Assembly (NCBI GenBank): GCA_022818135.1
Contig: JAFMSR010000015.1
Coordinates: 30,852,929 to 30,916,928, forward strand
Direction: 5' to 3'
Length of the DNA stretch: 64,000 bases
DNA from: Saxidomus purpurata
Taxonomy: Eukaryota > Mollusca > Bivalvia > Venerida > Veneridae
Shown piece by piece: positions 46,801 through 57,845 of this stretch (its first letter is position 1; every line of letters starts with the position of its first letter). The translations under genes were made by a program, and so were the position numbers. Below the pieces are notes generated by a model. The model saw nothing but the letters and a program-made list of their open reading frames with translations. It did no database searches and was not told where the DNA came from.

Positions 46801-47700
46801 AACAAGAGGGCCATGATGGCCATATATCGCTCACCTGACTACCATTGATTATAATAAAAGGTGTCATGATTCTAACATAATTTGTAGAGGTCAACTACAC
46901 AGTGCTAAGTAACATTTCAAATATCTATTATCTGCCTGTCGGCCTTGTGTTTTTTTTAAAAAGTTTTCCCTATATAAGCCTATGTGAAATCAAGTGACTT
47001 TCCCCCCTCTCCCGGGAAGGGGTTATTTTGACTAGGGGGTCATGATTTGAACAATCTTGGTAGAGGTCCACTAGACAATGCCACATGCTAAATATCTAAG
47101 CTCTAGGCTTTGTGGTTTCAGAGAAGAAGATTTTTAAACATTTTCCTATATAAGCCAATGTAAAGCCCAGTGAATCCCCAAGGCAGGAACAATTTTGACC
47201 CGGGGCTCATAATTTGAACAATCTCGGTAGAGGTCTATTAGACAATACCACATGTTAAATATCTAAGCTCTAGGCCTTGTGGTTTCAGAGAAGAAGATTT
47301 TTAAAGTTTTTCCTATATAAGCCTATGTTAAACCAAGTGACCCCCCGGGCAGGGTCAATTTTGACCCCGGGGCTCAAAATTTGAACAATCTTGGTAGAGG
47401 GCCACTAGACCATGCCACATGCTAATTATTTAAGCTCTATGCCTTGTGGTTTCAGAGAAGAAGACTTTAAAGTTTCTCCTATTTGTTGCTATGGCAACCA
47501 GAGTTCTGCATTGAATGGAATTCTTTGAACAACTTTGATAGAGCTTCATGCAAGGAACATCCCGGCAAAGTTTCATCAACATTGGCCTAGTGGTTTCAGA
47601 GGAGATGTCGATTGAAGGAAAGGGTGGCGGACGGACGACGGACCCGGGACGGAGAGTGATCCTAATAGCTCACTCTGGGACTTTTTGCCAGGTGAGCTAA
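46801..47700 (+). mobile_element. Tandem-monomer element, subfamily B, complete
   Basis: Starts CAAGAGGGCCATGATGGCC (46803) with TATCGCTCACCTGAC; ends CCTAATAGCTCACTCTGGGA, CCAGGTGAGCTAA at 47700. The interior has about four units of 150-180 bases with TTTGAACAATCTTGGTAGAG, CCACATGCTAAATATCTAAG, CTTGTGGTTTCAGAGAAGAA and CCTATATAAGCC, then GGACGGACGACGGACCC. Its termini equal those of subfamily A (32717) while the monomer is unrelated. Confidence 0.85.
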
Positions 47701-48020
47701 AAAAAGAAAGACGTTTATTTGAAGATATTAGCGATTCGATTGGTGGGCAAAAAGGGTAAACACTAAATATCTGTAATGTTAAACTTTTGCGCCAAAACTG
47801 TTGATGCTTTTACGCTTATGAGGATCCCGCTTTCATCAGCGTGGGTCTGTAATCAAAGACTGATAATCCGCTACTTCCTGTTTCAAATAACGCTCTAGCC
47901 CTTCATACCAACCTGTAAATTGAATATGTTCAATAAAAAACTGCATTTTGCAACTGATAAAACGCCTTAGATTTTTATAGAATTCAAACATGTTTAATGA
48001 GGAGTTATGATAATTTTCTG

Positions 48021-48280
48021 CTATTTACCATTGACCATCTCCATACAGACCAATGCCCTTTGATGACCCAGAGCTGCTGGTGTCCATTCTGTGGACTCAG
48101 GGTTTCCCTGACAAATGCCTTGTACCACCCTCGACCAGGTAAATTGTCTCTAAACAGAGTTGTTCGTCCATCAACGTCTAGAATTCTTTTAACATCGAAC
48201 AACAGTTCCTTGCGTGAAAGTGGATACCCTGTATATATAAGACTTGCATACGTCGGAGATGCTGATAGAATGGTTATTTT
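48021..48280 (-). pseudogene. Pogo/Tigger-like transposase fragment (CENP-B-type DNA-binding region)
   Basis: The minus strand reads ASLIYTGYPLSRKELLFDVK then RILDVDGRTTLFRDNLPGRG and WYKAFVR. After a one-frame shift near 48105 it continues GNPESTEWTPAALGHQRALV, ending TAG at 48021. The pattern (GYPLSR..L...VK..LD.....TPF.DN.PGR.W...F..RNPE....TP.ALG..RA) is the CENP-B-type helix-turn-helix half of pogo-superfamily transposases. The DDE catalytic part is missing, so this is a dead fragment. Confidence 0.65.
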
Positions 48281-48299
48281 TGGTTGCTAAATATTAAAT

Positions 48300-48650
48300 A
48301 ATGTTATTTCTTACAATATCAAATACATGGAATTTCACCTCATTGGCGAGTGTAAATTGATATTTATTCGGGATTATTATTAGAAGAAATATGACAGTGA
48401 CTAGGTAAGTTTCGTATGCGCTAAATCAATGGGATTGATTTGATTTCTTAGAGTTGTATAAATATGAAGCATGCCTACCGATTCAGTTTTATGTAACGAA
48501 CCATCGTCTGCTTCTCAGCGTCGGTGGGTATTGGTGTTGGACCTGGTCGGGTGGCCTCCTCGGGTACACGGACACTTAACTTATATTGTAGTGTATAACG
48601 AGGTGCACAGAACAGCTTTGCTGCCCTTGTCTTCGGCATTCGAGCCCTGA
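48300..48650. other. Intergenic, nothing recognised
   Basis: Moderately GC-rich stretch near 48520-48650 without a recognised gene or repeat. Confidence 0.4.
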
Positions 48651-48824
48651 CGATACGTCAGGGAGCCGTTTTATTAACGTTCTACGACATGTCGCAGAGG
48701 CGTTTTTGTCTTAGAAGTGTCGCGGACGACTTAGTACCGTTTTATGAAAGTTTGTCGTAGCTTACGACGTCGTAGAAATTGTCGCAGACGTACGACAAGG
48801 ATAACGCTGTCTTAAACGTCTTAA

Positions 48825-48832
48825 TGACGTCA
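48825..48832. promoter_or_regulatory. TGACGTCA (CRE/ATF-type palindrome) upstream of the HARBI1-like ORF
   Basis: A perfect CREB/ATF consensus octamer ends 9 bases before the ATG at 48842. A second octamer sits at the mirrored position upstream of the Myb-like ORF at 51946-51953, suggesting the transposon ends carry matched promoters. Confidence 0.45.
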
Positions 48833-48841
48833 TGATCCAAT

Positions 48842-49096
48842 ATGGCGTTGCTCTATTTACACAGACACGTTGAACGAGAAAAAAGACTTTTTAAAAACGG
48901 GGCGATTCTCGACCATCTCCGAGAGTGCGAAATAATGTCGAGATACCGATTAGATAGGGGGTCCATCGAGGAGTTAACAGTTTTACTTGATGATGCACTG
49001 GACAAACAGACAAGGAGGTCCTGTTCAATTAGTGTAGAAACACAGGTGCAGTTTTCCCGCATAGTCGCCTCCGTTACCAATACAGTACATACATGA
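48842..49096 (+). pseudogene. HARBI1-like nuclease/transposase, N-terminal piece with internal deletion
   Basis: An 84-codon frame: MALLYLHRHVEREKRLF, then ECEIMSRYRLDRGSIEELTV and TRRSCSISVETQVQ (residues 57-70) match the N-terminus of HARBI1-type Harbinger transposases. It then jumps directly to FSRIVASVTNTV (71-82). In the family that stretch (VSRIV..VTN) lies some 25-30 residues further on, after a SF..I-type segment. So a deletion removed the connecting helix and the DDE domain is absent. Complete relatives are about 350-450 residues. The cellular role of intact enzymes is cut-and-paste transposition; this copy cannot do that. Confidence 0.68.
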
Positions 49097-49099
49097 GTG

Positions 49100-51640
49100 A
49101 CGGCAGTAGTGTGTACACCACAGACAGTTCTGAATGGCCTAAATGATTAATGTTAAATGAAAAGCTACATTTGGTATCAAAATGATGAGAACTTACAGAC
49201 TGGGGGAAATGCACAGTTTCCTTGCATTCAAAATATGACAAGTTTAGTGCAAGTACTATCACACAGCTAGAAGAAAAGAAATGTGCAAATAAATTACCTT
49301 CTCTTCAATTGATGTAATTTGCGGTAAATTTACACTTCCTCCACCAGTTGCCGTCTCTTTACCTCTTTGGCTATAGTTATTATATCATAAATAAATATAC
49401 ATTGATAGTTAAATTTGAATTGCATATAATGAGCATTTGAAAATGTTAGCATGTCAGAGTAGAAGCATACTTTCACATTAAATGTATCTTTTGTTAGTTA
49501 ACAATTGTAATCAAAGCGCTGTGAGCGCTGAAGGCCTGGGGGCTACAGATTAACTCCTCTAAAACAATGTTTGACCTTCGTGATTTACGCTGAACCTTAC
49601 CTAAAGCGCGGGTCGAAATGTGCATAGGGCGAAATTTAGTATATGACACAGAATGAATGATTCACAAATATATGGGTGGCAGGGAAGTTTGTTTTATTAT
49701 AAAACGTAGGTTAAATGAAAAATAATCACATGGTCAACAATATCAATTGTTTGAGAGAACAATAGAAATAATTCAATCTGCGCTTTATTCAACTTCAAGC
49801 GATATCTGATGATGTGAATCGAAAATTATTGTGTACCAAGGACAAGACCTTGAAACAGAAATAAACAAAGCAATACCAACAATGAAATATAAATACAGTA
49901 CTGTACAATGTGTATAACAGGGAAAACCAAAAATGATTCTTGGTTACCTTGTAGTTGTAATTGGTGAAACCGTTCACTGGGCCTTGACATGCAGCGTCGA
50001 GGAGGGTGATTTTGATCACGTGAGTTCCTTCTCGGGAATGTACGTAAATTGTATCTTTTTTTTAAAGAAATTTATTTTAGGTAAATATATATGTAATCGT
50101 TCGTAAATAAGAAAGTTGTCAATGAAATAACATCAGAAATTTGAAAATCAAACTACAAACTCTTATATCGAATTCCGTACATTTCCGTAAATATCCGTAC
50201 TTTTCCGTGATATGCATATGATTATCTTCCGTAATCAGCTAACAGCGCAGTTATTTCTAAAACAGAAACAAATGTGTAATGCAGCCCGTAAGATATATAG
50301 ACCTTTCTGCAATCGTTTGAAGATGTACGTACTGTTTTTATTTGTAATATGTTCTTATCGAATGCGACATTCAAACAAAAGATTGATCTGGTCTGTCTTG
50401 CACTACTTTCCCAAAGCGCATGTTTACAGTTGTTATTCGCACATAGCACAGTTAAATTGTCAGCAGTGTTTGAAATGTGGTATGCTAACTTAGGCCTAGG
50501 GGACTTTCAGTCCCTAGGCCAAAAAACTAATTTCACACTATATACAACACTTTCCAAATTTCGAAATGCACATGAAATAATCTATATTTATATATATTAA
50601 TTACTTCATTTCGACATCATTTTCAACATGCCACACATGTTTTAGAACATATTCTTAATTAATTTTAAATACAAGAAATCCTTAAATTTGTAGTCAAACC
50701 AGTGAACATACTACTGTTTTGAAGATGCTATGACAGTCTTTGTTAACAGGTGGTCTTTGTTTACAAGTATTTCCTGACTACCTGCTAATATTTATTCACA
50801 GGGTGGTCTTCATTCGGAGGTAGACTTTAATACACATTTTATAATACACAGTTGACTGTACTGAAACACATAATGCACAATTTGCTTTGTAATTCACTTT
50901 CAAATCCCTCCATTTTTTCAACTTGTAGCGTTGATCTCCCCTGTCCTCCAATTGCATTGATTCTGAAACAAAAATGTAACGAAAAATTCCCAAATAACAT
51001 TCATTTCACTTATTCTTGCAACAAGTAGGCATGTGGCATAACAGACAGTTCTGAACTGTGACATTACCAAACATTTAGTCAGGAAAAACAATTTCTGCCA
51101 TACCGAACAACAGGAATCACTGCTTACCTCTATCAATATACAGTAAAATCGGAATATAAAAACTCCGGATACAGCAAAAATCTGGATATAAGAAACAAAT
51201 TTTCTCTGCCAATTTGTTTTCATTTATTCTATATTCATAAACGTGCCATATGGACACAACAAACTCAAGATATATAAGGAACACATTTAAATGGTGCCAA
51301 GGAGTTCGTTATTATGACGATTGGTCATATTAATGACAATGTATCAGTTTACAATATTTATGGTACAATGTAGGGATACTTGACAGACCAGAACAGTAGG
51401 GTCAAAGAGATTTGACTAATAGATGGTTATTACTGTTTATGTTGTTTTAGGAGTCAGTCTGAAAGACAAGAAGTTAATCTAACAATCTTTCCAAGGAAGA
51501 ATCAGAGGCAAACTCCTATCTTCCGTAGAAACTCCCAGCTTTTCACATTTATATTCGAAAAATGAAGACGACTGTCAACATGAGTTTAATTAAGCTTGCT
51601 TTTAGCACTTTATACACAGATGTCTTCAGTACTTGGAGTA
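49100..51640. other. Interior of the Harbinger element or later insertions, unrecognised
   Basis: No coding domain seen. A near-perfect hairpin with arms GGCCTAGGGGACT/AGTCCCTAGGCC lies at 50493-50520, and AT-rich overlapping short frames occur at 50212-50600. Confidence 0.4.
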
Positions 51641-51749
51641 TTTAACAGGGCACCTTTATCAAACATTTAGAATCATGGTAATTGGTTTGACACGACATAT
51701 ACAAGTTTATACGATACTGTCGTACACAAAATTTGTGACAAATACTCAC

Positions 51750-51932
51750 TTTTCCGTGAGTTTTTTTCCAGAAAGATTTCCGGCCCGTGTTTGTTATTTC
51801 TGAACTGAACTTTAGCAATTTGTCATTCGAGGCTACAGATTCCACCAATAAATTCACCTCTGATAAGCTCCATTTTCCCTTTTTAGTCACTTTCATAGCC
51901 TTTACATTTATTGATGTATCGTCTGGTGACAT
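51750..51932 (-). pseudogene. Myb/SANT-like DNA-binding protein of a Harbinger element, first exon
   Basis: Minus-strand frame of 61 codons: MSPDDTSINVKAMKVTKKGK then WSLSEVNLLVESVASNDKLL and ITNTGRKSFWKKTHGK. The spaced tryptophans W21 and W55, with LL.LV and TN..RK..W, fit the Myb/SANT-like domain (Myb_DNA-bind_5 type) of the second Harbinger protein, which brings the transposase to DNA. It ends at a strong donor (GGAAAA|GTGAGT) at 51750. No following exon was identified, so the gene is partial or broken. Confidence 0.62.
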
Positions 51933-51945
51933 TTTGCCGGGAATA

Positions 51946-51953
51946 TGACGTCA
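51946..51953. promoter_or_regulatory. TGACGTCA upstream of the Myb-like ORF
   Basis: Same octamer as at 48825, 13 bases upstream of the minus-strand ATG at 51932 and at the inner edge of the right terminal region. Confidence 0.45.
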
Positions 51954-52129
51954 AAAGAAACAGGTGGTTAGACTGTGTCTGGCGTGAATTACAGTCTACG
52001 ACAAAGTCTGCGACATTGCAGCTCCTACGACAACTTTCATAAAACGGTCGTACGGCAATGTCGTTGAACAAGTGCTGCTACAAAGATTTGTCTTTGACTG
52101 CGACATGTTGATAAAACGCTGTCCAGATG

Positions 52130-54725
52130 TGTAAGGAGTACACTTACCGTCGATGTCGTAGTAAAAGTTGTTGAAATAAAACCTCCGCAATAGCGAAAAG
52201 TGCGCCTCTTAGAAATGTTCTCAGAAAGTGTGGCGTATTTCACAATGATGAAATGTTCAGTTACCCGAAAAATATAATTCTTAAAACCTTTAATTAAGAA
52301 CCACGAATTCAACCGAGAACTTGTGGCAAAAAGTGTAGATTAGAGTTTGAAACATGACACTATCTTCTCCAATAATTTCTTTTAACTTTCAGATTAGAGG
52401 TTATCCTTATAACCCATACTACATACTACCTCTATTTTTTCAAACAGATACCCACCCCTTCCACGAATAACACATTGATTTGAGACGTCCTTTGATAATT
52501 GTTTGATAATCATTTTGCAATAAATCTACGGGAAAAGAAATTGTATTCTTATGATTATAATAGAGGCACTCCCTACATCTAGAAGATTATATTCTCGAAA
52601 CAAAGATGATGTGTTCAATGCACGTAACATGATAACTTAATACAATGTCAAAGAACCTATGGCGAAAAATGCCTCATTTTACCACAATTTATCAATATAG
52701 AGGCTTTCTGTAATAAATCGCATCCACCCAGTAACTCTACATAGATTATTGAATGGTTTATGGTACTGCTGGATATTTTAAACCGCTGATTTAATCGATA
52801 CTGACTTGAAATGCATAGCTGAAACTTTAAGGTTAGGTTTTAATACATTGATGATTTTGAGGACATACCGCACAGTTTTATCATCAGGTTATGCACTCTT
52901 GACTCCTTCAAGGTTGACCTATTAATACAAACAATGAACATATGACACTGTAGCCGTTACGCCAATTTTACAGACTGAAGTACTAGTGACCATGTTGTTT
53001 CGAAGTTGTACTCCTTTATGTATCATTGTTACTAATACGTTTTTTCCATACAGTTTGAAGAACTTTATTTTTTTTTTACCAAAATCTGAGAGCGAGCAGC
53101 TTTAAGTACCTATTTACTCGGAAAACTAGATCTCTAGGTTGTTACCTTTGTGGAATATACGTGGCATGCTTTCCCATTTTTGCCAAAAAAAGAAGTAACA
53201 TTTTTCCAAGCAGTCGTATTGAGCTAGCTTTTGACTGGAGGTTGGTAACCTTATAACAGCCAATGCAATGGCAAGAATAATTTTGCTCTGTAAAGCACAT
53301 TTTAATTGTATAATACCGCATGAAAAAAGCTGATAAGATATTCTTGCGTTTTCAGTCTTCATGAAGGGTTTTTAATATTTTTTTAGTACGTAAATGGTAT
53401 ATATCTTTCAACATTATATGTTTTTTCTTCAAAACTAATTATAATTAATTTTACTTTTCTCAGCCAGTGAATAACGGTCAATAATTCGTAAGAAAAACAA
53501 GGATGAAGTTTGTGTTCCTGATGCACATGTCATGATACGGAATTAATCACAGTCGGGGAGATAATCAGTAATCGTCCGGCTAGCTTAGTCGGGAGAGCAT
53601 TCTCCCTGTAAGCGGTGTAAGCGAAGTGTCCTGAGATTGATGAATGAATGTAGTGAAAGATGGTGGATGGTTCTTTTGGAATATAATCATATTACATAGA
53701 GTACAGTATTATAATATTATATTGTAGATCATGATACGAAACAAAATATATATACTTGTATATATTAAACACAATACAAAAAATGTGAAAATCTAATGTG
53801 AGAAAGAAATGCAAGTGAATAAGATGTATCTTTCTTAGAATAGATATATGAGGAAAAAACATACATGTGTACAACATAAGAGCACATGAAAGAAACTGAA
53901 CGAACAGAGGTATTGTAAGAGATTTAGAAAAACAGAATCATGAAATGCGAATGATAGGGTATGGAGTTGGAACAGTGAATATGGCCCGACAGACACGAAG
54001 TTTAGAAATCAGTTTAGAAACCAAATTAATTATACTACAAAATTGCAACGGCAGCTTGATCGGAATCTTCGAATGTATCTCAAAAACATTAAACAATACG
54101 AATATTATTGTATTTTTTCTTGGAAGTTTACTTCATGAAGTACTGTAGATCCCAAGACCGCCTCAAAACTAATAGTCGCAAAAATAACTACATTTAATTG
54201 ATATAAGGCGCGTGGAAGAGAAATTTACGATTGAACATAATGAAGTCCTTTCACAATTGGCGAATAATTATTTTGCCATAAATTTGCAGACAAAAAAATA
54301 CATTCTGAAATTAACAATTAGGGTTGACATATGCCCTCGATATTGTTGTTTAAGCTGTTTCTAATGAGATTTAGGATCCCGTCTTTGCAGTTAAGATGAA
54401 CAGAAGTGACAATTTGGATATGGCATTTTAGCCACATGACGTTCAACAAGTACTAGAAACAAAAGACTGAAAGTACTGGAGGATCGATTGTCTCTGAACA
54501 ACACACACATACATGTGTAAATATCAGTACAACCCGTACACGAGTAAAGTTATAAACAAACTGGAGACACAACTGTCCACAAAGTTTGACCATTAACCAT
54601 ATGTGTAAACTTTCGACTTTTGAGATAGGAACCCATGTGCTTACCTTTTGCATTCAGTGACTACATGTATGTTCAACTACCCTATAAAGTATCATAGCTG
54701 TGAATGGTAACTGAGAAATGGTATT
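52130..54725. other. Intergenic with a possible tRNA-like SINE head
   Basis: At 53573-53645 GTCCGGCTAGCTTAGTCGGG and AGAGCATTCTCCCTGTAAGC resemble the 5' half of a tRNA with an A box, but the B box (CCTGAGATTGAT) is degenerate. It is therefore a SINE head or tRNA pseudogene rather than a tRNA gene. The other sequence is AT-rich and unrecognised. Confidence 0.45.
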
Positions 54726-54730
54726 TTACA

Positions 54731-55230
54731 AGACTGAACTGAAAATTCAAAGCTTCCCTCATGAAAAAGTATGGTCTGAATTTGATCTGAATGAAGCTGA
54801 ATTTTTGCTGAAAATTTGTCTGAATACTGTCTGAAATGTTGCTGAATGTGTGCTGATATCCTGAAACTGCTAATAGCTGAATTATGTCTGTTACACTAAT
54901 TCAGATAAAAATCAGCCTTTTATGTATTTCTGAATCATGACTGACCTCAGTGTTCAGTTAAATATCAGACTTTTTATTCAGACATTTACTTCTGAATAAT
55001 GGCTGAGATGCTGAAAACTGCCTGAAAATGGAACAATCCAGACATAATTCAGACAGCTCAGACAATATTCATAAGATTGTTCAGACAAGTTCCTCAGACA
55101 GTATTCAGACAAAATACTAGGACTATATATACAGAGAAATATTCAGATATTCTTCAGACAAGTTACTTATAAATATATAATTGACCATTTCACATAGAAA
55201 TGACTGACAATATTCAGTTGCATTTCAGAT
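54731..55230. repeat. Strand-switching CTGAA / TTCAG low-complexity repeat
   Basis: By eye about fifteen CTGAA occur between 54731 and 55026, often as GCTGAAT or TCTGAAT. About ten of the reverse complement TTCAG occur from 54899 to 55230, often ATTCAGACA. The two halves are therefore complementary in sense, as in an old inverted duplication of a (CTGAAT)n-like minisatellite. Confidence 0.75.
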
Positions 55231-55752
55231 TTTTTATGAGACAATCATTCCCGAGTCTGAATTTTTCATTCATAGCCTGTCTGTATATTAGTTTGACCTT
55301 AACTTGACCTTTATAAAACCACAAAAGCAGTTTTATCATATTATATGGTCTTGTTTGATCATAATATGTGAATAAAACTACAACATAGGCAAATGACTGC
55401 CTTTGTGCTGGAATGGAAAACTATCTTCTATAACCTCTCACTGGCCAAGACTCAGTGGTTCTAACCATGCTACCGACAAGTTTTAACATTTTTCTTATTG
55501 AGTGGATCTATACAGAATTAGTTAGTACTGATCTTCATTAGCAAGATGGTTAGTCAAACTACCAGTATATATAGAACTGCAATACTGTTGATTTGTTTAA
55601 ATGATAACTGTGACAATTTTTATTTCAGACGTTTATTTCTGTACAGAACAGTTCATTTCGATTTTGCTCGATTTTAGCTTCCTCTTCCTCTTCATGGCTT
55701 CCTTGTCCCTGTCAGAAAAACAATGCTTTTGTTGAAAAAAAAAAACCAAACA

Positions 55753-55990
55753 AACAAGAGAGCCTAAATGGCCTAAAATCGCTCACCTGACTACCAGTGT
55801 ATTACCTAAAGGAAGTCAATTGTTGCTTAAGGGAGTCACTACCTACCAGGAGCAGTCAGTGGTTACTAAGGGACATTTTAGGAAGTCAGTGATAGCCGAA
55901 GACAACCGTTGCTAGTTGCTAAGATGTCAATTGCTGGTATTGAAGTAACCGGTGCCAAAATAATGCTAAAGGTCGCTAAGGTATTGAGTG
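55753..55990 (+). mobile_element. Tandem-monomer element, 5' part only
   Basis: Begins AACAAGAGAGCCTAAATGGC then AAAATCGCTCACCTGACTAC. The body has repeated GTTGCTAAG/GGAAGTCA phrases, a third kind of interior behind the same start. No 3' end was found before 56000. Confidence 0.6.
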
Positions 55991-56365
55991 GTTGCTAAAT
56001 GAACTCACTACAAACACGCTATTTTATTTTATGAGAAAAATCTTGTAATTAAGAAAAATAGACGAAACCCGTGGGCAAAACTTTTGTTTTGCAGCTTTAT
56101 GCACCTTATCTTTGGAACAATGTTTAAACAAAGTGAAAGCAGACCTTACATAACTTCCTTTTAAGTAAGATTCAATAGTTGTTGTATGGTGATTGTATTA
56201 AGTCAGTATTCATTGACTGCAGGTATGGAAGAGGTGTGCTCTATATTTTTGTTATGCTGCAGCTTGCAACACAAGTGCAAAATGTCTTGTTTTAGTAAAC
56301 AAGAGCTGCGAGTGTCTTCACATTGTCTACCCGTTTAACATGTCACACATACTTTGCTGCAGGCA

Positions 56366-56615
56366 TGCAGACTATGCATGGTATAGTCTGCAGCCCTACA
56401 TACTATGCATGGTATAGTCTGCAGACCTGCAGACTATGCATGGTATAGTCTGCAGACATGCAGAGTATGCATGGTATAGTCTGCAGCCCTACATACTATG
56501 CATGGTATAGTCTGCAGACCTGCAGACTATGCATGGTATAGTCTGCAGACCTGCAGAAAGTATGCATGGTATAGTCTGCAGACGTGCAGACTATGCATGG
56601 TATAGTCTTCAGACC
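56366..56615. repeat. 31-bp palindromic minisatellite
   Basis: TATGCATGGTATAGTCTGCAG recurs with starts at 56373, 56404, 56435, 56466, 56497, 56528, 56561 and 56592 (spacing 31, once 33). A ninth, degenerate copy lies at about 56667. Each unit is itself a hairpin, GCAGACTAT - GCATGGT - ATAGTCTGC. Variant linkers (CCCTACATAC, ACCTGCAGAC, ACATGCAGAG) recur in a three-unit order. The plus-strand MHGIVCR repeats are a consequence of the array. Confidence 0.93.
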
Positions 56616-56719
56616 TGCAATTACAGAATACCTGTTCTTTATGGTTGTACATATTTTGCTTCAGGCATGCAGAGTATGCATGGTACAAACTGCAGACAGA
56701 CAGTGACTTTAAGAAGTAA

Positions 56720-57475
56720 ATGCAGTTACTTATTTCTTGTGTAAGGGATCTGGTTCATCAACTGCAAAATTGTATACTACATAAAGTAGTTGGACTATTG
56801 ATGCAGTGTATTATCTGCTCAATGTGACCAACGGATGTGCTGTTCTAAAATTGTCTGTACACTCCACGTGGTTGTCAATGAATTTGGAAATACGAGTGTC
56901 TGACATAAGACCCACAGCGCACCCAAGGCACCGTGTCACAAATATAATGTGACGACAGGCACTAAGGATTGCAGAGCCTTGTCCGCCAAACACTCACATT
57001 CTCAAATTGCCATTGCCTGAAAAGACGAGGCTTTTCCCTTTATGCTGTCAATTATGGCACTTCTAATATATATTGAGAGTTACAGACAGACTAAACCTCT
57101 TCATATACCTTGCCCATTAGACACCAGTTGATAATATTAGTTTGAAACATTTAAGTAAAACACACCTAATCAAGCAAACTCAAAATTTAGATACATTCAA
57201 CAAACAACAATTGCCCAACAAAGTTGTCATTTTTAATGTTTTTTATTCTATACTATAACACACACTACATTTCGTTCACTTACATTTTGCCCTCATGTAT
57301 AATCCAATCAAATGCTTTACAATTTATAAAAAATTTAATACCACTAATTAGTTAAATTTGCTTTTGTATTTCTTCAATAAAAATACTGGGGTCGGCCGTA
57401 GACGCTCTTTCATGTTCGTTTCAACCCAGTTAAGCAAGATATATTATGGTCTGTAGGTGTAGGCTAGATGGATGT
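56720..57475. other. Intergenic, nothing recognised
   Basis: AT-rich sequence with a short minus-strand frame at 56811-56993 that lacks domain features. Confidence 0.4.
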
Positions 57476-57509
57476 TCAGTAGAACACTTGTGTCGCCCTC
57501 TTACACTTT

Positions 57510-57845
57510 GTCAGAATAACCAGTAATTCTTTGACAAAATCTAAGTACAAAAAGGGGCATAACTCTGTCAAATATGGCCTTGACCAACAAAATTTTGCGG
57601 CATCACAACCCTTTGACATAAGCAATACAATTTGAAAGTTTGATGAAGAAATCTTAAGAAATGGCAAAGTTATAGCCAACATTAAGTTTTTGTGACAAAA
57701 TCTAAGTACTAAAAGGGGCATTACTCTGTTAAATATGACCTTGACCTACAAAATTGGCGGCATCACAACCCTTTTGACATAAGCAATCAATTTTGAAAGT
57801 TTGATAAAGACATCTTAAGATTTGGCAAAGTTATAGCAAAAATGT
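57510..57845. repeat. Two-copy tandem repeat, about 170-bp unit
   Basis: The unit TTTTGTGACAAAATCTAAGTAC, AAAAGGGGCATNACTCTGT, AATATG.CCTTGACC, GGCATCACAACCC, TTTGACATAAGCAAT, GCAAAGTTATAGC appears at about 57530 and 57690. It resembles a further dispersed tandem-monomer family. Confidence 0.75.

Larger units (their letters stand above)
48661..52124. mobile_element. Decayed PIF/Harbinger element with both accessory ORF remnants
   Basis: The left end GGGAGCCGTTTTATTAACG and inverted right end GGACAGCGTTTTATCAACAT (minus strand from 52124) are alike. Both terminal regions repeat GTCGCAGAC, ACGTACGACA/CGTACGAC and CCGTTTTATGAAAGTT. The left end leads into a HARBI1-like frame (plus) and the right end into a Myb/SANT-like frame (minus), the two-gene layout of Harbinger elements. 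The middle (49.1-51.6 kb) shows no recognisable transposase catalytic part. A matching three-base duplication was not evident, so the insertion is old or the ends are a few bases off. Confidence 0.65.

Noticed and set aside
53573..53645. tRNA gene
   Set aside because: The A box is good, but the B box and T arm are degenerate and no acceptor stem pairing was found; more likely a SINE head or pseudogene.
56366..56615. Repeat protein (MHGIVCR units) or CRISPR-like hairpin array
   Set aside because: The 31-base period is not a multiple of three, so the frame does not persist, and there are no unique spacers.
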